NCBI GenBank assembly: GCA_037130535.1
Contig: JBAXSU010000002.1
Coordinates: forward strand, 3,293 to 67,292
DNA from: VFMC01 sp037130535
GTDB lineage: Bacteria; Actinomycetota; Acidimicrobiia; Acidimicrobiales; Ilumatobacteraceae
Direction of reading: 5' to 3'
DNA: 64,000 nt
Shown: positions 36,924 through 43,644 of the stretch, piece by piece
Layout of the letters: every line of letters begins with the position of its first letter
How positions within the stretch are numbered: the first letter of the stretch is position 1
Translations under genes and position numbers: made by a program
Notes under the pieces: generated by a model
Seen by the model: only the letters and a program-made list of their open reading frames with translations
Told to the model about the DNA's origin: nothing
Databases searched by the model: none

Positions 36924-37449
36924 CGACGACCTTCGTCGTCTCCTCGGCGAGATCCAGCGACGCGGCGCCATCGGCCCGGTCGATCTCGACGCTGCCATTC
37001 ATCATGCCGACGACTTTGTTCGGGCGCTGCCGGACGGACCACTGTCGGTGATCGACCTCGGCTCTGGTGGCGGTTTGCCGGGTCTTGTCATCGCTGCTCG
37101 CCGCCCGGATGTGGCGCTGCTCCTGGTCGAACGTCGAGCCAAGCGAGCCGATCTGCTCCGGTATGCGGTGCGTGCGCTGGAGGTTGCCGATCATGTGGTG
37201 GTGACCGAAATGGATGCTGCCCGACTCGCCCCCACACGTGCCGAGCCAGCCGATGTGGTGACGGCCCGCAGCTTTGGTGTGCCACAGGTGTTGATGCCGA
37301 TTGCTGCTCCCCTGCTGCGCCGTGGCGGTCTGCTGGTGGTGAGCGAACCTCCCGACCGACAGTCACGGTGGGACCCTGCCGAACTGCTGACCTGGGGTTT
37401 CGATGAGTTCGACCATGTGGGCGCGGTGCGCCGGCTGCTCCGGCGCTGA
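36916..37449 (+). CDS. rsmG: 16S rRNA (guanine-N7) methyltransferase RsmG
   Basis: A 177-residue S-adenosylmethionine-dependent enzyme (GidB) that methylates G527 of 16S rRNA. The cofactor loop is VIDLGSGGGLPGLVIAARRPD (45-65), followed by LLVERRAKRADLLRYAV and VVTARSFGVPQVLMPIAAPLLRRGG. It is shorter than the usual 200-240 residues because the N-terminal helical region is trimmed, though all catalytic parts remain. ATG 36916 overlaps the jag stop by 8 nt. The first parS site begins on the base right after its stop codon. Confidence 0.93.
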   Translation: MPDDDLRRLLGEIQRRGAIGPVDLDAAIHHADDFVRALPDGPLSVIDLGSGGGLPGLVIAARRPDVALLLVERRAKRADLLRYAVRALEVADHVVVTEMDAARLAPTRAEPADVVTARSFGVPQVLMPIAAPLLRRGGLLVVSEPPDRQSRWDPAELLTWGFDEFDHVGAVRRLLRR

Positions 37450-37465
37450 TGTTTCACGTGAAACA
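37450..37465. promoter_or_regulatory. parS site 1
   Basis: TGTTTCACGTGAAACA, a perfect 16-bp parS palindrome, begins directly after the rsmG stop codon. It is the ParB nucleation site for chromosome segregation. Confidence 0.97.
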
Positions 37466-37511
37466 TCGACTGGTCGTACCGTGTCACCGACGGGCGCTCC
37501 GCACTCGGTGA

Positions 37512-37527
37512 TGTTTCACGTGAAACA
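37512..37527. promoter_or_regulatory. parS site 2
   Basis: A second identical TGTTTCACGTGAAACA, 62 bp from the first measured start to start, about 110 nt before parA. The rest of the 37450-37637 gap holds a possible -10 TAACGT at 37569-37574. Confidence 0.97.
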
Positions 37528-37637
37528 CTCCACCCCGGAGTGTGCGCGACTCAGCGGGAACAACTTGCTAACGTGCACCCGAGGCGGAGTCAGCGGCTGT
37601 CCATGCCGCGTCCGTACCCATCAGGAGTTGACCGATC

Positions 37638-38474
37638 ATGACCGCGACCCCTCCGACGATCTCGGCTGGTGACGGCGCTGGGCCCACCGGCCGGCCGCTT
37701 CCCCGAGTGATCGCCGTCGCCAACCAGAAAGGCGGCGTCGGCAAGACCACTACCACGGTGAACCTGGGTGCCTGCCTGGCCGAACTCGGGTTCCGCACCC
37801 TGGTCGTCGACCTCGATCCCCAGGGCAATGCCTCCACCGGGCTCGGCATCGAGAACCGCGGCCTCGAGACCTCGATGTACCACGTCATCATGCATGAGAC
37901 CCCACTCGAACAGTGCGTCGAGCCAACTGCGGTGAAGAACCTCTTCGTGGCCCCGGCGAGTCTCGATCTGGCCGGCGCCGAGATTGAACTCGTCCCGGCG
38001 TTCAGTCGAGAGGGACGCCTGAAGCGTGCGGTGGAAGCGGTGCTCGATGACTACGACTTCGTGCTCATCGATTGCCCACCCTCGCTGGGCCTGCTCACGG
38101 TGAACGGGTTGAATGCGGCGAGTGAGGTACTCGTCCCCATCCAGTGCGAGTACTACGCCCTCGAAGGACTCGGCCAGTTGCTCCGCAATGTCGACCTGGT
38201 GAAGCGCAATCTCAACCCGACACTCGACGTGAGCACCATTGTGTGTGTGATGTACGACGCCCGCACCAAGCTGGCCGATCAGGTCGTGAAAGAGGTGCGT
38301 GAGCATTTCGGCGACAAGGTCTGTCGGACCGTGGTGCCCCGAACCGTCCGTCTCTCGGAGGCCCCGTCGTTCGGTCAGCCCATCATCATCTTCGATCCCA
38401 CCTCACGTGGTGCGGTGGCGTATCGGGAAGTAGCAAAGGAGGTCAGCCGTGGCTCGGCCCGGAGGTCTGGGTAA
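37638..38474 (+). CDS. parA: Chromosome partitioning ATPase ParA
   Basis: A 278-residue deviant-Walker ATPase. KGGVGKTT (31-38) is the Walker A with both Lys residues; DLDPQGNASTGLG (58-70) and LIDCPPSLGLLTVNGL follow. It binds DNA nonspecifically and pulls ParB-parS complexes. The first roughly 22 residues are an extra Ala/Pro-rich tail. parA overlaps parB by 26 nt, so the two are co-translated, and two parS sites lie just upstream. Confidence 0.97.
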   Translation: MTATPPTISAGDGAGPTGRPLPRVIAVANQKGGVGKTTTTVNLGACLAELGFRTLVVDLDPQGNASTGLGIENRGLETSMYHVIMHETPLEQCVEPTAVKNLFVAPASLDLAGAEIELVPAFSREGRLKRAVEAVLDDYDFVLIDCPPSLGLLTVNGLNAASEVLVPIQCEYYALEGLGQLLRNVDLVKRNLNPTLDVSTIVCVMYDARTKLADQVVKEVREHFGDKVCRTVVPRTVRLSEAPSFGQPIIIFDPTSRGAVAYREVAKEVSRGSARRSG

Positions 38475-39381
38475 AGGACTCAGTGCGCTCATCCCACCCA
38501 ATGAGAGCGCCGATATCGCAGCCAGCGATCAGCCGCGGCTGGAAGACATTCCGATCGACGCGATCGTCGAGAATCCGAAGCAGCCGCGTATGCACTTCGA
38601 CGAGGAGTCGCTGGCTGATCTGAGTGCGTCGATCCAGGAGATCGGCGTATTGCAACCCGTCCTCGTGCGGCCAGTGGGCGATCGGTACGAGTTGATCGCC
38701 GGCGAACGGCGCTGGCGTGCCGCCAAGCGCGCCGGACTGTCGGTGATCCCGGCCATTGTCCGTACCACCGACGATCTCGGCTCGGCTGAGCGCGCACTGA
38801 TCGAAAACCTGCACCGCAAGGATCTCACCCCGCTGGAAGAGGCTTCGGCTTTCCAGCAGTTGATCGAGGTATTCGCCCTCACCCACGATCAGGTGGCATC
38901 GCGGGTGGGCAAGAGCCGTTCGGCGGTGAGCAACAGCCTGCGCCTGCTCACCCTGCCGCCGTCGATCCAGGGATACCTCGCCGACGGGCGTCTGCAGGCC
39001 GGTCACGCTCGCGCCCTGTTGGGCACTCCCGACCGAGCGTTCCAGGAACAGCTCGGTCGGCGGGCCGCCACCGAAGGTTGGACCGTGCGGTCTGTGGAAG
39101 AGGCGGTGCGGGCTCGCCAGGCGGGAGGGGTTGCACCCGAACCCGAGACGGCCGAGACGGCCACCGGTTCTGCCGGGACGCCACGCGAGTCGGTACCACC
39201 GACACAGCGACTTCGGCCTCCGGGTCTGCTGGAACTCGAGGGTTTGCTCGCCGACCATCTGTCGACAACGGTGGCGGTATCGATGGGTGCCAAGCGCGGC
39301 AAGATCGTGATCGATTTTGCAGATCTTGAAGATCTCGAGAGGCTGTACTACCTGATGAACCCTACCGAGCCAGGCCACTAG
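38449..39381 (+). CDS. parB: Chromosome partitioning protein ParB (CTPase clamp)
   Basis: A 310-residue ParB. The N-terminal GGLGKGLSALI segment stimulates ParA. The CTP-binding domain has ENPKQPR (41-47), GERRWRAAKRAG (85-96) and ENLHRKDL. The central helix-turn-helix (THDQVASRVGKSRSAVSNSLRLL) recognises parS, and the C-terminal dimer domain ends in DLERLYYLM. A Pro/Ala-rich linker (about 205-250) separates the last two. The start is GTG 38449 inside parA. The nearby parS copies make its target explicit. Confidence 0.97.
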   Translation: MARPGGLGKGLSALIPPNESADIAASDQPRLEDIPIDAIVENPKQPRMHFDEESLADLSASIQEIGVLQPVLVRPVGDRYELIAGERRWRAAKRAGLSVIPAIVRTTDDLGSAERALIENLHRKDLTPLEEASAFQQLIEVFALTHDQVASRVGKSRSAVSNSLRLLTLPPSIQGYLADGRLQAGHARALLGTPDRAFQEQLGRRAATEGWTVRSVEEAVRARQAGGVAPEPETAETATGSAGTPRESVPPTQRLRPPGLLELEGLLADHLSTTVAVSMGAKRGKIVIDFADLEDLERLYYLMNPTEPGH

Positions 39382-39455
39382 GCCACTCAGAGTGGTATGC
39401 CCTCACGTTGCGTCGTCCGTGACGTAGAGCATTACCCTGAGGGTTACGCACATGA

Positions 39456-39476
39456 GGTGGACAAACCTGTGGACAA
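39456..39476 (-). promoter_or_regulatory. Tandem DnaA boxes after parB
   Basis: On the minus strand, TTGTCCACC (39456-39464) and a perfect TTGTCCACA (39468-39476) lie in the same orientation, 12 nt apart. They sit in the short gap between parB and the convergent peptidoglycan-binding gene. Confidence 0.7.
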
Positions 39477-39484
39477 ACTCTCGA

Positions 39485-40450
39485 CTAGGCGATGAGGTTC
39501 CACACCCGCATCCACGTGTGCAGCGCTCGACCAATGGCCGCCCCAATTGCGGGTGCTGCATCGACAGCGGTTCGCACCGGTGCGAACGAACACAGCACTG
39601 CGGGCATCTTCGTCTCGCGTAGCACGGGTAAGCGCATCCCGGCCGGTTCGTCGAGGTCGAGGCCGCAGCGGCTCAACTCGTTGGTGAGACATTCGGCGAG
39701 GGTGCGTCCACCCACCGACTCGAAGGTGGGCACCCGGTAGTACGTGACACAGGTGCGCTCGCCCACCACACCGTCGAGGCCCAGGTAGGCGTGCGCACCG
39801 AACTGGTTGGCGGCCCGAGCCTGGGCGATGGGGTCGGGTTCGTCGAGCGGTACCACCGTGGCACCCAACTGGCGCAGGTCGCGGCTCGCCAGACGGGCGA
39901 TGGTGCTGAGCCCGCCGAACTGGCCCACCACGACGCGCAGTGTGCTGAGGTCGGACGACGCCTGGCGGAGCCGCTCGCGCTCGCGTACCGCACCGATGCC
40001 CGGGCCGGTGCCGGTCTGACCGATCACCCGTTCGAGCATGCGCACCGTGTGGACACCGCACACCCCGTCCGGGCCCAGGCCGCAGTTCACCTGGAAATCG
40101 GCGAGCGCCCGGGCGGTACGGGGGCCGAAGATACCGTCGACCCGTTCGCAGTCGAAGCCCAAACGGTTCAAGCGGCTCTGCAGTTCGGCCACATCGTCGC
40201 CACGCAGGTTCGGCGAGGTGAGTACCAGCAACCGGTCACCCAGCCGCCAGGTGGCCTCGACCAGTGCCTTCCAGCAGTCGAGATCGCAGCCATCGGCCAC
40301 TCGCACACCGCGTGCGGCCTGGAAGGCGTGCAGCGACGCGAGCGTGACGGGGCAGAACTCACCGATGTGAGCGCCCAACGGAACGAAGCCTGCAGCGGCC
40401 AGACGGCGCTGCAGATCGCGTATGGCCTCGCCGTGTTGGCCGGGGGTCAG
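39485..40450 (-). CDS. Peptidoglycan-binding/amidase-like protein in the CwlM position (apparent CTG start)
   Basis: A 321-residue protein with two peptidoglycan-binding-1 domains: the first at about 1-65 (GQHGEAIRDLQRRLAAAGF), the second at about 81-138 (DDVAELQSRLNRLGF, DGIFGPRTARALADFQ). A C-terminal region (about 170-321) resembles an amidase-3 fold but lacks the obvious zinc ligands. Gene order parB - this gene - trxA - trxB matches mycobacterial cwlM, a non-catalytic regulator of peptidoglycan synthesis. No ATG, GTG or TTG precedes TTG 40378, yet the first domain clearly starts 24 codons earlier at CTG 40450, overlapping the trxA stop as CTGA. Confidence 0.82.
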   Translation of the reverse strand: MTPGQHGEAIRDLQRRLAAAGFVPLGAHIGEFCPVTLASLHAFQAARGVRVADGCDLDCWKALVEATWRLGDRLLVLTSPNLRGDDVAELQSRLNRLGFDCERVDGIFGPRTARALADFQVNCGLGPDGVCGVHTVRMLERVIGQTGTGPGIGAVRERERLRQASSDLSTLRVVVGQFGGLSTIARLASRDLRQLGATVVPLDEPDPIAQARAANQFGAHAYLGLDGVVGERTCVTYYRVPTFESVGGRTLAECLTNELSRCGLDLDEPAGMRLPVLRETKMPAVLCSFAPVRTAVDAAPAIGAAIGRALHTWMRVWNLIA

Positions 40451-40785
40451 TGGGAGGACGGCAGAAATGCTTCGAGCTCCTGCAGCAGGGCGCTCTTGCC
40501 CTTCGCGCCGACGAGCCGCTTGGCTACTTCGCCCTTGTGGAACACCAACAGCGTGGGGATGCTCATGACGTTGAAGCGCATCGCCAGATCAGGGTTTTCG
40601 TCGACGTTCAACTTGGCGATGGTGATCTTGCCCTGCTGTTCGGCGGCGATCTCGCCCAGGATGGGGGCGATCATCTTGCAGGGGCCGCACCATTCGGCCC
40701 AGAAGTCGACCACCACGGGCAGATCGCTCGACGCGACCGTCTCATCGAAGGTGGCGGTGGTGAGGGTGACGATGCCATCAGCCAT
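40447..40785 (-). CDS. trxA: Thioredoxin
   Basis: A 112-residue thioredoxin with the active site FWAEWCGPCKMIAP (C33, C36), the cis-Pro segment VMSIPTLLVF and length typical of the family. It reduces protein disulphides and is itself recycled by the adjacent thioredoxin reductase. ATG 40785 follows GTGAAAGGA at 8-9 nt; the longer frame to 40851 runs into the promoter region. It overlaps the peptidoglycan-binding gene, so trxA is expressed as its upstream partner. Confidence 0.97.
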   Translation of the reverse strand: MADGIVTLTTATFDETVASSDLPVVVDFWAEWCGPCKMIAPILGEIAAEQQGKITIAKLNVDENPDLAMRFNVMSIPTLLVFHKGEVAKRLVGAKGKSALLQELEAFLPSSH

Positions 40786-40902
40786 GACGGGTCCTTTCAC
40801 AGGGAAGACCAGGAATGATACTGACACCAACCCGGCTCGATCGGCGACCATTCCCGGCCCCGACGTGACGCCCGGCGCGCTGCCCGGCTGAACGGCCGGT
40901 GC

Positions 40903-41850
40903 TCAGTGCGGCTGGTGGGCCTCGAGCCAGCGCTCGGCGTCGATGGCCGCCATACAGCCCGAGCCGGCGGCCGTGATGGCCTGGCGATAGGTGTGGTCTT
41001 GCACGTCGCCGCAGGCGAACACACCGTCGATGTTGGTGTAGCTGGAACCGGGGCGGGTGACCAGGTAGCCGGTCTCGTCCATGTCGAGCAGCGTGCGGAA
41101 CAGATCGGTGTTGGGGCGATGGCCGATGGCGATGAACACACCGGTGACGTCGAGTCGGCTCACCTCACCGGTGACGGTGTCGCGCACCAGCGCACCCTCG
41201 AGCTTGTCGTCGCCGATGAGATCGTCGACCGCCGAGTTCCAGCGGATCTCGATCTTCGGGTTGCTGTGGGCCCGCTCCTGCATGATCTTCGAGGCCCGCA
41301 ACTGATCGCGGCGAACGAGCATGGTGACCTTGGAGGCGAATTTGGTGAGGAACGTGGCCTCTTCGATGGCCGAGTCGCCACCGCCCACGACAGCGATCTC
41401 TTGACCGCGGAAGAAGAATCCATCACACGTAGCGCAGGTGGACAGACCGTGGCCGATGAGGCGTGTTTCGGCCTCGAGACCGAGCATCAGGCTCTGGGCG
41501 CCCGTGGACACGATGACCGACTGGGCGAGGTGAAGTTCGTCGCGCACCCACACCTTGAACGGCCGCTCGGAGAAGTCGACGGCGGTGACCTTGGCGGTGA
41601 TGAACTCGGCACCGAACCGCGCCGCCTGCTCGCGCATGTTCTGCATCAATTCGGGGCCCATGATGCCGCTGGGGAAGCCGGGGAAGTTCTCGACCTCGGT
41701 GGTGAGCATGAGTTGCCCGCCGGGCTGGTCGGTGGTGGACGACGGCTCGCCTTCGATGATGAGCGGGGCAAGGTTGGCTCGGGCCGTGTAGATGGCGGCG
41801 GTGAGGCCCGCCGGCCCCGAACCGATGATGACGACATTGCGGATGCTCAC
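40903..41850 (-). CDS. trxB: Thioredoxin reductase (NADPH)
   Basis: A 315-residue low-molecular-weight thioredoxin reductase. It has the FAD site IIGSGPAGLTAAIYTAR, redox-active CATC (C139, C142) followed by DG, the NADPH site VVGGGDSAIEEA and VFACGDVQD near the C-terminus. It uses NADPH to reduce the TrxA encoded 117 nt downstream. GTG 41850 is preceded by GGAAGG; the frame continuing to 42072 lies over the next gene in another phase. The assignment is secure. Confidence 0.97.
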   Translation of the reverse strand: MSIRNVVIIGSGPAGLTAAIYTARANLAPLIIEGEPSSTTDQPGGQLMLTTEVENFPGFPSGIMGPELMQNMREQAARFGAEFITAKVTAVDFSERPFKVWVRDELHLAQSVIVSTGAQSLMLGLEAETRLIGHGLSTCATCDGFFFRGQEIAVVGGGDSAIEEATFLTKFASKVTMLVRRDQLRASKIMQERAHSNPKIEIRWNSAVDDLIGDDKLEGALVRDTVTGEVSRLDVTGVFIAIGHRPNTDLFRTLLDMDETGYLVTRPGSSYTNIDGVFACGDVQDHTYRQAITAAGSGCMAAIDAERWLEAHQPH

Positions 41851-41875
41851 GACGAGACCTTCCGAGGGAGAGGGA

Positions 41876-42217
41876 TCACGACACCGGGTCGGTGTCGGAG
41901 GCGCTGCGCTGGCGCATGCACAGCACCCCGATGAGTCCGAGCACCAGGGCACTGAGGAGGTACGACACCCAGACGCTGGAATCGGTGTCGACCCAGCCGC
42001 CGATGTTGACCAGTCGTTGCAACAGTTTGGTGAGCAGGATGACCAGCAGAGTGAATGTGGCCACCGAAGCAACAGCGATGACCGTACCGAACACCAGACC
42101 GCGCACGACCTTGACGACGCGCACGGTGGCCGTGTCGCGCACCACGCCGACCCACCGCTCGACCTGGTCGGCGAGTTGGGCTGGCCAGTTGGGATCGGTG
42201 AGCGGGTTGCCCGGCAT
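41876..42217 (-). CDS. Two-helix membrane protein, unknown function
   Basis: A 113-residue protein. An amphipathic N-terminal region (PNWPAQLADQVERWVGVVRDTATVRVV) precedes two hydrophobic helices, about 40-63 (LVFGTVIAVASVATFTLLVILL) and 82-100 (VSYLLSALVLGLIGVLCM). In M. tuberculosis a small gene also lies between trxB and sigM, but I see no clear homology. A TAGGCT -10 ends 7 nt before the ATG, so it appears to have its own leaderless promoter. Confidence 0.65.
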   Translation of the reverse strand: MPGNPLTDPNWPAQLADQVERWVGVVRDTATVRVVKVVRGLVFGTVIAVASVATFTLLVILLTKLLQRLVNIGGWVDTDSSVWVSYLLSALVLGLIGVLCMRQRSASDTDPVS

Positions 42218-42224
42218 GGCGGCG

Positions 42225-42230
42225 AGCCTA
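42225..42230 (-). promoter_or_regulatory. -10 element of the two-helix membrane protein gene
   Basis: TAGGCT on the minus strand ends 7 nt before ATG 42217 with no ribosome-binding site. Confidence 0.5.
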
Positions 42231-42256
42231 CTGGCTGGCGCTGCGGACGGGAATGC

Positions 42257-43063
42257 TCAGGGGTCGACGGTGACGAGCACGGCGCAGGTGAGCCGGTCGA
42301 TGGCGCTGATCTGTCCGGTGGGAGCGCGCACCACGATGGCCTGCTGCTGGCGGTACATCACCTCGCCGAGCACCTCCACCCCCGGTGGCAGGCAGGCGTT
42401 GATGGGCGCCTGGCCGTTGATCGCGGGAGCACTCGAGGCGAACTCGACCAACTGGGCGGGTGAATCAACCGGTGTGGTGTTGCCGGGGCTGGCGGCGCCG
42501 TCGATGGAGCCAATGGTGGGTGGCGGGGTGGCGGCGGCAGCGGCGGCAGTGCTCTCGGTGACGGCGGCTGCGTCGGAATCGATGCCGGGTGCCAACGTCT
42601 CGGCAGCGGCCGTCAGCACGCCGGTCTCGGCAGCGGCCTCGGGTGCTGATTCGGACAGTCCCCCGGCGTCGGCGGATTTGGCGGCTTCGGCGGCCGGGGC
42701 CGACGAAGGGACGAAGGCGACGTTCGTGCTGTCGTTGCTGGAGCGGCCGATGTTGCCGGCGATGATGCCACCGGCGGCCAAGACGACGATGGCGGCGGCG
42801 GCGCCCGTGAGCCAGCGGTAGCGACGCTGACGCCGGTCGGCGAGCGACACGACCTGGTCGGCGGCGATGCTCACCGGGGCGGCGGCCGGACCGGCGACTG
42901 CGGCGGCGGCGGGTGTGGCCTGCAGTGCATCGAACTCGGCGAGTGCCGCAGCAATGGCGCCTTCACGGGCGTCGGCGGGCACCGCCACGTCGCGCATCGA
43001 GGCGCGGATGGGCAGCCACACGGCATCGCTCGGGGCGTCGGGGTCGCGTCTGTCGTCGTTCAT
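42257..43063 (-). CDS. Putative anti-sigma factor, membrane-anchored
   Basis: A 268-residue protein with a short cytoplasmic domain (about 1-85, including DAREGAIAAALAEFDAL), one transmembrane helix (about 87-108, WLTGAAAAIVVLAAGGIIAG) and a low-complexity Ala/Ser/Thr linker. A folded extracytoplasmic tip (about 200-268, ACLPPGVEVLGEVMYRQQQAIVVRAPTG) ends it. The start overlaps the ECF sigma gene as ATGA, which is why I call it an anti-sigma factor. It lacks the HxxxCxxC zinc motif of many such factors, so it may belong to a different class. Confidence 0.65.
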   Translation of the reverse strand: MNDDRRDPDAPSDAVWLPIRASMRDVAVPADAREGAIAAALAEFDALQATPAAAAVAGPAAAPVSIAADQVVSLADRRQRRYRWLTGAAAAIVVLAAGGIIAGNIGRSSNDSTNVAFVPSSAPAAEAAKSADAGGLSESAPEAAAETGVLTAAAETLAPGIDSDAAAVTESTAAAAAATPPPTIGSIDGAASPGNTTPVDSPAQLVEFASSAPAINGQAPINACLPPGVEVLGEVMYRQQQAIVVRAPTGQISAIDRLTCAVLVTVDP

Positions 43064-43644
43064 GGTGCAGGTGTTGGACGTTCGGTTGAATCACTCTGGT
43101 TCCCGGCGGTGAGAAGTTCGGCCAGCGCGGCTCGACCGCGGGCGATCCGGCTCTTCACGGTGCCGAGCGGTAGATCGAGCGATTCGGCGATCTCGGCATA
43201 GTCGAGGTCGGCCACATCGCGCAGCACGAGGGGCACGCGGAAGCTCTCGGGCACCTGGGCCAGGGCGGCGTCGAGCGCCATCCGGTCGACTACGGCCTCG
43301 ACCCGCGGCCCGGCGAAGGGGTCGACGACAGCCGGCTCGTGCCCATCGGCCCGGTCGTCGACGAGCACGGGTCGGCGTCGTCGGCGACGCAGTTCGTCGA
43401 GGCTCGCGTTGGTGGCGATGCGGTACGCCCAGGTGGAGAACGACGAGCGGCCGTCGAAGCGGTCGATGCTGCGCACGATGGAGATGAGTGCGTCCTGGGC
43501 TGCGTCGGCTGCGTCGGCGTCGCTGCCGGTGACGCGCCGGCAGACGGCGAAAATGCGGTCGTAGTGGCGGCGCAGGAGGGTGTCGAGTGCGGCCCGATCG
43601 CCGCCGGCCGCGGACTGAACGAGCGCGTGGTCGTCGATCGTCAT
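43060..43644 (-). CDS. ECF-family RNA polymerase sigma factor (SigM position)
   Basis: A 194-residue ECF sigma factor. Region 2 spans about 22-88 (RHYDRIFAVCRRVTG, DAADAAQDALISIVRSIDRFDG, FSTWAYRIATN) and region 4 about 130-180 (VPESFRVPLVLRDVADLDYAEIAESLDLPLGTVKSRIARGRAAL), the helix-turn-helix that reads -35 elements. It overlaps the anti-sigma gene downstream and the kinase gene upstream by 4 nt each. Its position between trxB and the DUF6049 gene equals sigM of M. tuberculosis. Confidence 0.93.
   Translation of the reverse strand: MTIDDHALVQSAAGGDRAALDTLLRRHYDRIFAVCRRVTGSDADAADAAQDALISIVRSIDRFDGRSSFSTWAYRIATNASLDELRRRRRRPVLVDDRADGHEPAVVDPFAGPRVEAVVDRMALDAALAQVPESFRVPLVLRDVADLDYAEIAESLDLPLGTVKSRIARGRAALAELLTAGNQSDSTERPTPAP

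Noticed and set aside
39383..39395. CCACTCAGAGTGG inverted repeat after parB as a terminator
   Set aside because: The loop would be one to three bases and no T-run follows, so an intrinsic terminator is not supported.
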